A stretch of 64,000 nucleotides of DNA from Nothophaeocryptopus gaeumannii (taxonomy: Eukaryota; Ascomycota; Dothideomycetes; Mycosphaerellales; Mycosphaerellaceae). The stretch's first letter is position 1. Each line of letters begins with the position of its first letter. The stretch spans positions 1 through 64,000 of the forward strand of contig JASISA010000001.1 of NCBI GenBank assembly GCA_031771865.1, read 5' to 3'. The notes under the pieces are model-generated. The model was not told the DNA's origin. It did no database searches and was given only the letters and a program-made list of their open reading frames with translations. The position numbers were made by a program, and so were the translations under genes. This document shows positions 32,594-42,941 of this stretch, piece by piece.

Positions 32594-32601
32594 CTTGCTA
32601 C

Positions 32602-33688
32602 TGTGATTATCGAAAACCTTTACGAGACTCTCCCACCACCTGCTCCTACGGGCACTACTTGCGACAGCTCGCACAGTAATAGACCTAGCTGATGGCACTG
32701 AATGTTATTGGTTGGCGACAACAGCACACCAAGGGGCATCAGGCCAGCCAAATCTAACTACTACTACAGGGACCGCAACAAGCTGGACGATTGGCTCAAC
32801 CAGATCGGTATGAACGTTTTGTTCAAGTCTGTGGAGGGACCAAACTGCGCTTTCGACTGTTTGGAAGTTACGCCACGTTCAAGGCAAAGATCCGTTCGAT
32901 CTTTAGGATCTCCAACGAAAAGAGCAAGGCTATACGAGCCATACAGCACTTGCAACAGAAGACTTCGGCAGTGGAAGTACGCCGGCAAGTTCGAAGAACA
33001 CGCTTAGATGACTGGATGGGATGACGTTCAGGTCGTTCCCCCGGTTCGAAGTTTCTCTTGTGTAATTCAAACAGCGCTAGGCCGCGGAGCTAGTCCACGG
33101 GTCACATGAGAGCTACGTTACGATGACAGTGTCATATCAAGGCGTTTGTTCCCATCGACTCGTTATGGAATTTTAGTTCCGCGATACTAGCCCCCATCTG
33201 ATAGCTTGCCAACGTCCATGGACTTCGAAAACATTACAAAAAGAATAGAGTCCGAAGGCTTTTTTTGGAAGGACGATGCGGATATCGGACAACGGGTCAA
33301 ACAATTCATTGACGATGGACTTCCCTTCGACTTAGCAGAAGGCCTTCGACTCGTACAGGATAGAATTCTGAGTCAACCTGTGAGCTGATAAATAATTATT
33401 TTCAAGGAGTTCCGACTGAAAATCGCTAGGAGCTACGGGGCTCTATCGAGTCTACCTTCCACAGTTCTCTGTTCGCTTTCTTCAGAGGATATGGATTCGA
33501 CACACAAAGAGCCTTCACCCTCTCTCGTTACGATAAGCCGATACCCTTTGGAGGCTGTTTAATGGTGCAGTTGTGGAGGAAAGACTCAGCGGCAACTCTG
33601 CATTTGCGATCACACATTCACCGCCCACCTGCGAGAATATCTGGCAACAACCTGCTGGAGATTCCTCCGGAGTTGTCAGGAGAACCCG
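32602..33688. other. Interval with unrecognised open frames
   Basis: Two overlapping plus frames at 32702-33024 (DRNKLDDWLNQIGMNVL in one, RFRLFGSYATFKAKIRSIF in the other) may be parts of one decayed protein. A 60-codon ATG frame at 33206-33388 (MDFENITKRIESEGFFWKDD) is tidy, but nothing identifies it. No RNA gene or transposon end is seen. Confidence 0.3.
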
Positions 33689-34069
33689 TCATGAACACTC
33701 GCGTCGATTTCGACGATAGAGGATGATAAGAAGAGAGCGAACTAGGTGCAAGTTGCCCTCGAAGCAGGCTCTCTCAAGCAATTCCTTAGATGTGACCCCC
33801 TCTTCTAGGCCGGGTTGATTGGTTTTGTTCTGTACTTTTCGAAAAATCTGTGCGATTTCTTGTCGAAGCCTGCCGAAAGATTGGGTCTTAGGCAAGGCAT
33901 TCGAGGTGTCAGGACGACTATAGGTTCGTGCCGGTATCTCGACGAGGCGTACATCGTGTTTCTTTGGCACCTGCGCGTGCAGCACATCGTCCGTATCGCT
34001 GACGACAATGACTGGAACGAAGGTCTCCTCACGAGGATACGGATCTTGCTCGGGCGTACTAGTAGGCAT
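33689..34069 (-). CDS. Unrecognised ORF, possibly the start of an ankyrin-like gene
   Basis: A 126-codon frame from ATG 34069 with an acidic start (MPTSTPEQDPYPREETFVPV, IVVSDTDDVLHAQVP) and an amphipathic end, SKELLERACFEGNLHLVRSL. The last stretch resembles the first helix pair of an ankyrin repeat (LL-AC-EGN-LVRSLL), but the frame stops soon after and no second repeat was found downstream in any frame. It could be a truncated relic or a chance frame. Its antisense frame 33815-34141 is comparable in length, which lowers confidence. Confidence 0.25.
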   Translation of the reverse strand: MPTSTPEQDPYPREETFVPVIVVSDTDDVLHAQVPKKHDVRLVEIPARTYSRPDTSNALPKTQSFGRLRQEIAQIFRKVQNKTNQPGLEEGVTSKELLERACFEGNLHLVRSLLIILYRRNRRECS

Positions 34070-34404
34070 ACTGGGCTGGTGGAGGCAGTCTATCGTCTAG
34101 TAGCTCTTCTGTCCAATATAACTGGCTGTTTTTCGAGATGAAAGCGCGTACTACGCATACACTTCAGAGCAGGTGCTCCGGTATGTGTACCGATGGATTC
34201 TCATAAATCATGTCAACTGGGGAGGTCGTTTTCGTGAAGCCGAATACCGGATTTCGAAACCGAGAATATCCTGCCGCTGTTGTCAACAACAAGCTCAGCG
34301 AACGGGCTCGATCTCATACGCTTGCGGCCTATACGGAGCTTAGCGCATACGGATGGAGCCCAGCCTATACGTGTAGACCTTATGGTCTGTATAGCTCGTG
34401 GCCC

Positions 34405-34605
34405 ATACGGGCTCTATCTCCTATACCTTTGGACCGTATACGCTTTGCAGCCTATACGAGCTCAGCTATACGGGCTCTATCTCCTACACCTTTGGATCGT
34501 ATACGCTTTGTAGCCTATACGAGCTCAGCTATACGGGCTCTAGGCCTATACGGGCTCCATCTTCTACACCTTTGGACCGTATACGCTTTGCAGCCTATAC
34601 GAGAG
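34405..34605. repeat. 63-bp tandem repeat, about three units
   Basis: The unit starts CGTATACGCTTTGCAGCCTA, continues with GAGCTCAGCTATACGGGCTC and ends TACACCTTTGGAC; the third copy carries an 18-bp extra segment. Shorter TATACGG/GCTC words extend left to about 34325. All three frames stay open through it, which is a consequence of the repeat, not evidence for a gene. Confidence 0.8.
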
Positions 34606-34736
34606 CAGAGGTATGGTCGCGCGTTCTTCCGTTGTGCTCTCGCTTGGCTCAGATCGACCTCGGCCAATCTTGAGAACTCTTGCTCTGCGGTGCATACGCT
34701 CTCAGTAGCGTCTTTGCTTGTTCTGTCGTGCTGCAG

Positions 34737-35436
34737 CTACGGTGCGAGTCTTGCTATCTCGTAGTCAACGTGAAGGAAACCTATTCTCCGTTCAGTCTCA
34801 ATAGCCCACGATGTCGACTCTGAAACACTCTGTCTTTCCATAGCACGCTTTTGCCGGGTTGCACTGATATGTCCGTCCACCACAGCGTTCTTTCTGGCAG
34901 CTTCCCACATGACTCTGTACTCGTCTGTAGATAGCTTGCACGCATCCTGCAAGCACAGTAGGCCTTGCACCAAGTCCCTAGGAGATGCACCAGACGATGA
35001 CTTGCCGACTTCCTTTTTACAATCCTCGAAGAACTTTCGGGCGGAAAGCTCTAGACGTGATCCGTTCGGAGTCCTCTTCTGTCTCTTCCGAGGCCCAAGC
35101 CAGATCGTGATCTCATTTTGAAATGTGCTATCGCCGCGTTCGATGAATTGTTGAAGGGCTTGTCAAAAAGACTGTTCACTTGTAAGCGGGTCGAATGCTT
35201 GAGCAGAGCGCAAAGCAGCAACAAACCTCGTTTTCGAGGGCAGTGGCTGGGGCTAGAGCAGGTAGCAGAGACGCGATTTGTGACGCGAGAGCATTTTGAG
35301 AGGAGACTTCTGGTGTAAGTATGGCCATTGTCGTAGTTGCGAAGAAATGGTGTAACGGAACATGACGAGGTAGCAAGTTCAGGAGATCAACGGGTACACC
35401 GTGTACTTTCGTGTCTGTGCGTTTGACCTTCGCCAA
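34737..35436 (-). CDS. Possible two-exon gene of unknown function
   Basis: The first part, from ATG 35436, reads MAKVKRTDTKVHGVPVDLLN, LLPRHVPLHHFFATTTMAIL and ends ALAPATALENE before a GTTTGT (about 35222). The second part, in another frame (about 35165-34737), reads QQFIERGDSTFQNEITIWLG, PRKRQKRTPNGSRLELSARK, FFEDCKKEVGKSSSG, RVMWEAARKNAVVDGHISAT and ends IARLAP before TAG. Both parts look protein-like, and an intron of about 50-60 nt (ending AACAG or GACAAG) could join them, but I could not fix a junction that keeps the frame. The protein is unrecognised; no signal peptide or membrane segment is seen. Confidence 0.35.
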
Positions 35437-35640
35437 GCGGCGTCTCGGGGCGTCTTCTCGGCCTTTACTAAAGGCGAGATTAAACTACTGCGTACGGTTC
35501 TCACGCATACTCCGTTTCATAGGGAAGAAATAATAGATATGTGCTAAACAGGGCACGATTGCAGTAGATAGCAATGCAATATTGAGCTCAACGCGACCAA
35601 CTTTACTCATCCTGACCTATCCACTCATATCTATGCTAGA

Positions 35641-37811
35641 TCAGCGAGCGCGTCCGTAACGAAACTCGGCTATGGCTGCTGCGGCGGACCCTTGTAGATC
35701 CTCTGCAGGCTCCCATGTAGGCTTCCACTTGACTTTGTAGAAGACCTTGCCGTGCTTGCGTGCGCTGCTAACGATCCGGTCGACCGCCCACATGGGCTGG
35801 TCTTCACTTTCGTCAGCGGGAGGTGGCACAAGATCATGCTGCGGTGCCGACATAGTGACCCCGTCGGTAGGGTGAAGTTGGGCTTTGATAGGACGCGTGC
35901 GCAGTGTAGATATGATCGAGGACTCCTGGGAAGATTGTAGCTGGGCGACCCTTGTAGAGCGACCTTTCGGACGTAACAAGGCACTCGATCGGGGTTTGTA
36001 CCGTCGAGGTTTGCCAGTAGGCCCATCGAATCGACGCTGCTTAGGCACCGATGAGCTCGTTAGCATTGCCTATAGCCGAAATGGGAGACGGTAGCTCACC
36101 GAATTGTCGCTGCCGGCTCCTCCAACCTCTGTCCCGGTCCCGTTGTAAACCGTTTGTTGCTGGTCGTCGCAGGCTCTGCTTGAACGAAGGCACTCGTCTA
36201 TAGCATTGGGGTCGACACACTTCTCAGTAGGGGCCCGGTTTCTTTGTGTGCCTTGAGAGCCCATCTGCACTTCGAGTTCTGCGGGTAACATTCGTTGCAG
36301 CCTACGCTGGCGGTATTTTGGTGAGCTCCTATTCCGTTGAGAGACACCGCTATCCGACGCGGTGCTCGATGTGCTTCGCTGCCGTTTCTTACGGGGTAAG
36401 CTGATATCTTGCATCTCTGGCCGTCCCATTCCCGGCGGTCGGCCGCGGTGCCGTTTTGCCATCCAGGGGACAATGTCGTCGTCACTGCTGCCGCACCCTG
36501 CATCCTCTCTATATGTAATATCTGCTCGTGCTTGACTAGACACGACGTGCATCTCCTTATCGTTACCTAGTAAAGGCGGTTCGGTGTGCAACTTCACTTG
36601 CTCTACTTCGTGAGGGCGGTCGTACGAGGCAGGGTCGAGTGGCGTATCGTTGGCCTTATCTGCATCTCTGCGACCCGTCAGACACCCAAATTTTGCTTCG
36701 TAAAGTGTTAACGCAAGGGTGTAAACGTGAGCTTACCGAACATCCAAGGTACTATTCGGATCTTGTAAATCCGGAGTAGCCGCGCCGCACGACCTTCCCG
36801 GCCGATCTCTGTCTAGCTCGACTGTAGGTAAAATTTCGAGAGACGTGCGCGGTAGCTCTTCTAGGACGGCATGCGCGATTATAGTACTGGCACAAACCGT
36901 AGGGTCGCGGGATTCGTTTGACTCAAGCCACCCTGCAGCCGATCCCGTCCATTCGAGCTCGCGTTCATGATCAGCAGCTAGCAATCCGTGTTGGGTTTCT
37001 ACCTGGCCCGTAATACTCGCAAGGAAGGAACACGGCGGACCGAAGAGCAATCAAGCATTGGAGGCGGGGCCGACGCGGTGCTTTCGAGGTTGCTGTCCGC
37101 AACCTGTGAACTCGCGCTGTCCCTTCCGCTATTCCATATATAAGAGAGCTCCGTAGGGAAATCAAGAACGCCTGTGAAGGTATCATAGCCATCGGACCAG
37201 GCGTTTCCAGAGCTGTCGCTAGGGTACTCGGCCGCTCTTGGCATGTCGGGTGTATGAGCTCCAGCTCTGCTGCATGCTAGACTAATGACGCTGAAGTCTG
37301 TATAGTCGGAATTGTTAGCTCAGAGGCTAGGAATGATTATTCCAAAGCTGACTTGACACTCGCGCCTACCTTCGATGGAGTCACTACGGTGTGCGTCGCT
37401 TTCAGCAAAGTCTTCCAGTGCTCTTGGTTGCCCAAGCGATTTGTCAAATTCTCGCAGAGACTCAGCAGGTTTTGGGGCGTGCTTCTTCCTACGCTTCGGG
37501 GCCGGCGGTCCGCAGTAGACGATGAAATTCTCGAGTTGAGCGGGAAAGCTCGAAGGGAAAGACGTAATCATCCTCTCCATTATAGCGGCTGCTGCAGAGA
37601 ACGCCGAAGGAGTTGAAATGAAGAGACAGTTTCGTAGCGCGAGAACCGCGGGTATATATGGCTCTATCCAACGTTCGCAATGAATCCAGAGGACAATCCA
37701 TACCGCATCCGAGCACAGCATCTCCGCTGCGCGTGCGAGGCGGAAGACCGGGATGTAGGCATCAGCGTAATACCTCCGCCAGTCAACGACTACCTTCCGT
37801 CCGCGTGCCAT
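35641..37811 (-). CDS. Multi-exon gene with C-terminal chromodomain-like segment
   Basis: Exon 1 is 37811-37370 (starts MARGRKVVVDWRRYYADAYI). A 72-nt intron (GTAGGC..ACAG, 37298-37369) leads to exon 2 from 37297. The next junction, near 37040-37000, is unresolved. Exon 3 ends 36737, followed by a 69-nt intron (GTAAGC..GCAG, 36668-36736). Exon 4 is 36667-36100. The last exon begins at 36069 and ends TGA 35641. The joints keep frame (SDSIE then DFSVISLACSRAG; STLDVR then DADKAND). The body is polar and basic (PAPKRRKKHAPKPAE, MAKRHRGRPPGMGRPE, an AT-hook-like GRPPG). Near the end MWAVDRIVSSARKHGKVFYK, VKWKP, TWEPAEDL and AAIAEF follow the chromodomain pattern, though the loop between VKWK and TWEP is shortened. 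Function is inferred as chromatin-associated; it may derive from a transposon chromodomain. Confidence 0.55.
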
Positions 37812-37849
37812 CCGAAAAGTCGCTGGCGCTGCTGATCAGCGCCTGAAAG

Positions 37850-38775
37850 GAGCCGGAGGGCCTGTTTAAGGTCTGTGCAATCCCATCCCAGGCGGCATCC
37901 GCGAGACAGACCACGCGGACAGCAGGCTATACCGTAGTTCCTCACGAGTCCCTCGTGTCGCCTCGATGTCTTTGCCCCGCCTCTGATTGGTGTTCTCGTA
38001 CAACAACGCCGCTCCTGCTATCTCGCAGCACGCCAGCGTTTACAAAGTTTCCCTTGGCGGCCTCAATAGCACCGTCCGATCCGTCCGATCAGGCAGCTGT
38101 CCGGCTCGAGCTGACATCGCCGCAACTTTGATTGGTTGGGTTTCAGTGACCAACGCGGCGCCTGGCCTCACTGTCACCTCACTCGTATCGATACGAGCCC
38201 AACCATTCTCAGCCGCACGCATCAGGCGCCCCCAACGAGCTGCAGCTCCCTGTTCAGCGCTGGTGCATGCAGTCCGTGCACAGCTGGCGGGCGGCCTTAG
38301 GCGTGGCGTGTCCGCGGCGCAGGACGCTCTCGCATCGCCGCGCAGCGCAGCTCGACCCGGCCTCTTGCACCCTGGCCGCGATGCCGGCGGCGAGAGCCTC
38401 TGAAATGCGACTCCGCAGAGGGAGCGTCGCGGTCTGAACCGCCAGGTCGACAGACGACGAGACGAGCGTGCCGCTGTGCATCGCGTCGAGGGCGGCATGG
38501 CGGGCAGCAAGCTGGGGGCGATATCGTCGATGGCCGATCGAATCAGGGGCCGGCATCGAGCGGGCGACGAGCGAGGAAGGACGACGGGGGCCGCAGGGGC
38601 GAGGCACCGGGCGGGCGCAGGAGCGCGGCGGGCGCGAATGTTGGGAAAGGGAATTGGAAGCAAAATGGCCGCAAGCGGTGGGCGACGCGAGGTCTTATAC
38701 CTCGGGCCGTGGCCGCATCGGGCAGGCGATTGGCCCGATGGGGTGCGCGCGGTTCCGGATGCAGAACCGCCGTCA
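37850..38775. other. GC-rich block with overlapping frames, no gene assignable
   Basis: The GC content rises sharply, and as a result long frames exist on both strands (207 codons minus at 38040-38663; 151 and 138 codons plus). None has a recognisable motif, and they contradict each other. On the minus strand, PQLAARHAALDAMHSGTLVS, AALPLRSRISEALAAG-like sequence is somewhat helix-like. The block ends abruptly at the AT-rich RIP island. Confidence 0.4.
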
Positions 38776-39385
38776 CGTTCTTTATATAAATTGAAAGTCC
38801 TAGTAATCTACGCCTATAGGGCTCTATCTATACTTCCGCTAACTAGTTTTCTAATTATAGGCTATCTCGTCGATAAATATAAGCCTATCTACGGGCTACT
38901 TCTAGTACTAAATCGTCTAGATTACTCGTAACTATAGATTACGTTCCTTCGCGACTCTTCGAGTAGTTTTGTAGCTCTAACGACGATCTTATAGTATACG
39001 TTAAAGCGTGCGTAGGCGTACCTTAATACTAAACTTATTATTTAACGCTATTATTATTTTAGCGTAATACGCGTCCGGGCGCTCCGAGAGATAGTATAGT
39101 AGCTAGGTTTCTTAGTCTTCGGTTATCGTCCGTAGACGGCCACGCCTTATCGATAGCTAAGCTAAATATATCTCGCTAAATACCCTCTATTATTCCTTCG
39201 TATAGTATACTATTCTTTTAGTAATAGGTAGCCTCGTCCGATCGAGTATTTGGTTAATAGTTATACTAGCTTTAAAACACGACTTTAGGAGCTTCTAGAA
39301 GCTAATAGGTAGTTTAGCTAGCTTAGCTATTACTATAATACCTTAGAATTAATAGTATAGACGATTTGCTAGCTAACTTTAGCTT
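38776..39385. repeat. RIP-mutated island (unknown former repeat)
   Basis: My own count over 38781-39360 (580 nt) gives 2 CpA, 4 TpG and about 100 TpA, while CpG is still common. This is the pattern left by repeat-induced point mutation, which turns CpA into TpA on both strands. No coding frame survives and the parent element cannot be named. It lies between the GC-rich block and the gene-dense right part. Confidence 0.85.
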
Positions 39386-39531
39386 TATTCGAGTATTCGG
39401 GACTAATTCTAGTGATTAAGATGCAGCAGACCGCTCTTACGGCCAATTTGTCATAGTGCGTGAGTCCAGCGAATCGGAAATATGCCGCAGAGCCCCAACT
39501 GACAAGCATTATGCGGCTCACAGTACCTTCA

Positions 39532-39729
39532 CTAGAAGCTCTCATCCAAAATGGTGAACTCCAACACCATTTCTTCCCACTCTTCTCGACCTGGATGTGG
39601 GAATACTCGACGTCCCCGCAGCGCTGAACCTGAGATATATATGAATAGGAATTCAACCGCCATGATGAGTGAAAACGGCATACGCTCATGCAGCGGAAGC
39701 CTGGCGAGACGTTCTGGAACCATCAGCAT
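39532..39729 (-). CDS. Small unrecognised ORF, perhaps a terminal exon
   Basis: A 65-codon frame (MLMVPERLARLPLHERMPFS, LIMAVEFLFIYISGSALRGR, RVFPHPGREEWEEMVLEF) has a hydrophobic stretch MAVEFLFIYI and a tidy acidic end before TAG. It could be the last exon of a gene whose 5' part is lost or lies under the ankyrin relic on the other strand. No family is recognised. Confidence 0.3.
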   Translation of the reverse strand: MLMVPERLARLPLHERMPFSLIMAVEFLFIYISGSALRGRRVFPHPGREEWEEMVLEFTILDESF

Positions 39730-39877
39730 CTGCAGCTAACATGGCGCCACGCGATGACTGATCCTTCAATATGGAAGCCAACATATGTTCCGGCGTTGCT
39801 CGTTGCTCTGTCTCTTTCCCCAAGACGTGGAGTGAAGGCCCCCTGGCAAGCGCGAGCCAGCGACAACACAGCAAGTC

Positions 39878-41265
39878 ATGGCAGCCACCAGCAGATCAGC
39901 ACGATACGAATTTAATCTTGGCCAACACCAACTCAGACAGCACAACGGCGACGTATACAACAATAGCAACACTTCGGTGTACTACACGATCCGGCAGCGA
40001 AAGTCCAACGACAGCTTCATCCAGCGCAGACAAAACAATGACCTCCTCTACTCTGCCAAAGAAGGACAAACCAAAAGATTGCAGTATCTCCAGCGGCAAG
40101 GAGCTGATATGGAATTTCAATCTGAAGACGAAGCGGATCTGGTAATAACCGCGTTGCACCATGCTGCGAAAAATGGCCATGAAGACATTGCTCGTTTACT
40201 CCTTGACGATAGTTGTGACATTAACAGTATCAGCGATTCCTTTGGAACTCCTCTCGTTGCTGCAGCTGCGAGGGGAAAGACGAGAATGGTCAAGATATTG
40301 CTGGCAGAGAACGCAATGATGAAGTAGTACGGGGACGAATTGGGCTACCCGCTCCCGATGACAACGACGACGAAGACGACGAGCAGACAGAAAATTGCAC
40401 AGCTCTAATGCTTGCAGCAAACAGTGGTCACGCGGAGATTGTCAATACACTGCTCGATTCTAAGTCATGCATAGCGGAGAAGGACAGCAAAGGCAAAACT
40501 CCCCTGATGTATGCCGCCAGAGGTGGCAATGCGCAATCGAATGCCTGGAGGAACTCCTGAAGCGTCGTGCAGCTAATGAGCTTGGCGATCAATTTGATCG
40601 CACTGCCCTCATCCTTGCTGCGCGAAACGACCAACGTGAATCTATTGAGGCTCTGGTCGAGAGAGGCGCCAACCTGGCAGCGAAAGACACCGACGAGTAT
40701 ACGGCTCTACTACAGGCCGTGTGGAACAATCGTTCAGATGTTGCGCGAAAGCTGTTAGAATCAGGTGCAAACGTTGAAGCAAGGCACTCCAGTGGAAGAA
40801 CGGCACTATGCATAGGAGCCGCTGAGGGCAATGTCGAGTGCGCTGAGCCATTATTCAAATATCACGCCAATGTTGAGGTTGCAGACAATGACGGCGATAC
40901 TGCGCTGACTCTCGCATCAGCGTGTGACAGCACCGATATCGTGGAGATCCTTCTCGCAGCTGGAGCCAAAGCCAATGCTCGTGACAAAAAAAGGCTGGAC
41001 AGCTTTGCACGCCGCTGCCACCAACGGAAAGGTCAACAACATGCAGTCTCTCGTCGCTCATCCTGCCGATGTTGAGGCCGAAGATAACCTTGGTGATAGT
41101 CCGCTTCCTTTCCTTGCCTCCTTCAAGAAGCCACGGGTCGTGCAGGAGCTGCTGGAAGTAGGAGCAGAGTGGCAATCGGATGAAGTGGATGCCAAGACTG
41201 GCATCAACCAGGTCGTGGGCAACACTTTGAAGGGCTGGATAAGGAGGCCGGAAAAGCCCAAGTAG
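39878..41265 (+). pseudogene. Ankyrin-repeat gene broken by frameshifts
   Basis: From ATG 39878 the first frame has a polar N-terminus, then TALHHAAKNGHEDIARLLLD and FGTPLVAAAARGKTRMVKIL. The frame changes near 40310 to NDEVVRGRIGLPAPDDNDDE, ENCTALMLAANSGHAEIVNT and GKTPLMYAARGGN; changes near 40535 to RTALILAARNDQRESIEALV, TALLQAVWNNRSDVARKLLE, RTALCIGAAEGNVECAEPLF and DTALTLASACDSTDIVEILL; and changes in an A7 run near 40988 to GWTALHAAATNGKVNNMQSL and GDSPLPFLASFKKPRVVQEL, ending WIRRPEKPK before TAG at 41263. Counted across frames there are about nine ankyrin repeats and three indels. One indel is in a homopolymer, so sequencing error is possible for that one. No other domain is seen. Confidence 0.75.
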
Positions 41266-41352
41266 TTAGCCAGTTTGACAATCAAAAGCCGACTCTCTCT
41301 CTTAGATGCCCATCGTGTCGATGCGTCGTAGGTTTTAACATAGCGTCGTTCA

Positions 41353-42941
41353 TTAGCTATCGTCCTCAACCACCCTGGAGTCTTTACGTGCCAGTAAACT
41401 CGCATCTGTCGTGTTTCGCAAGCGAAGCCAGATCAACAAAGCTTCCACCACTGTCACTATTGCCAATGCCGAGCCTGTACCTATCCAAACTCCAGAAATG
41501 CCCAATCTCGGTGGACCGAACTGTAGAAATAAAGCTAACGGCACGCCATATGCGTAGTTCACAATGACCGTGCACCAAGCCCCCAAATCCTGCCATCCTA
41601 TGCCTCGTGCTAAGCAATGCGGCCAATTGGCGGTAGAATCAAATACCACGAACGCAGCCATCCAGGGCAGCGCTTCTAGGACGATCTTCGCTACCTCTTT
41701 GTCATGAATTATTGTGCGAAGCATGAGGAGTACGATACCGGTTCCAAGCAGGGCATCGAACAGCCCAAGAACCAGGAAAATGAAGGCATACCAGCGCATG
41801 ACGATCGTGGTGGACTTTGTCTTTCCGGCTCCGACGAGCTGACCGACTCTGGTGGAGCATGCAACCGCTGCAGCGAAGGGCACGTGCCACACCATGGTGG
41901 CCGTAGATGCCAGAAATGTTTGACCAGCAAGTGCCGCCGTTCCGACATAAGTGATGGCGAAAGTGAGAATCTCGAAGCAGAGCCATTCACTCAATGTCAT
42001 GAGGGCTCCTGGTACGGCGAGTTTGAAGATCCTGCCCCATTCGCGGTTCCAGCCAGATAGGATCTCTTCACCAGATGGCCAGCATTTGAGTGTTGATTTT
42101 CTGATACATGCAGCGTAGAGCATCAGTATGATGGGTCGGATCGTGTTGGTCAAAGAAGAGGCCAGCGCGGCTCCCGCGACACGCATTCCTGCATGGATGA
42201 CCAGAACGTAGCTCAAGCCCAAGTTGATCGGTAGGCAGACGAGCAAGACAACTAGACCAGCTGTGAAGTCTCCCTGCGCCTGCATGAATCGTTTTCCATT
42301 CTCGAAAACAACATAGCCCTTTCCAGATGTCAGCATCCTTCCCAGACCTTCAGCGTTCTTCCACAACTCACCGGAACCCCAATCAAAGTCCACCTCAAAA
42401 AATTCCCAGCATGTTCCGCCAGGGTCTGACTCGGCACGATAGCAGCTAGTATGCTGGGCGAGAACATCCAAACAACTCCCAGAGGCAGAACAACCATAAC
42501 GTGGATCAAAATCGTCCCTCGAATCGCATATAACCCAACATCGGCCAATCTCGAACATCCATACGCCTGGGAGCATAGCGTATCTAACGCAGTCGCCATG
42601 CCTTCAAAGACGGCGAATCCGGTGATGTTCGCAGTCGTGATTCCGAGAGATACTCCGGCTATTTCTTCTGTGGAGAGTTGGGCTGCTACGACGATGACGA
42701 TGAGTTGATAGGCATATTGTAGGAAGTATGTCACGACCAGTGGACCGGAGTATCGTAGCAGGATCTTTGCTTCGTTTCGAAGCGAGACATCTTCAATCTC
42801 TACTGTCTCTTCAGCTTTGCGAGATGACAATGCATATCCCGTTCCAGATTCTGAGTGTTGCCGGTCATGTTGTTGACCAAGAAGAGGCTCCCTCTCCTCT
42901 AGTCCGGCTTCTGTATGTATTGTTGACATGATTGTTCGCAT
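41353..42941 (-). CDS. MATE-family multidrug/toxin efflux transporter
   Basis: Exon 1 is 42941-42372 and exon 2 is 42318-41353, giving 511 residues. The 53-nt intron has GTGAGT, a GCTGAC branch-like site and ends AAAG; splicing joins LRWTLIGVP to GYVVFENGKRFMQAQGDF in frame. The protein has a polar cytosolic N-terminus and about 12 hydrophobic helices in two halves; MATE-like motifs include LVVTYFLQYAYQLIVIVVAA, MATALDTLCSQAYG, GLVVLLVCLPINLGLSYVLV, AVPGALMTLSEWLCFEILTF and AAVACSTRVGQLVGAG, the usual repeat of the first-half motif. The length is typical of fungal MATE proteins (450-650). It likely exports small organic compounds by H+ or Na+ antiport across the plasma or vacuolar membrane. 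It is divergent from an acyl-CoA ligase with 616 bp between start codons, so shared regulation is possible. Confidence 0.92.

Noticed and set aside
34210..34764. 184-codon ORF on plus
   Set aside because: It is open because a 63-bp repeat lacks stops; all three frames are open through the repeat.
38040..38931. Several 110-207-codon ORFs on both strands
   Set aside because: They overlap and contradict one another in a GC-rich block where stops are rare; none has a conserved motif.
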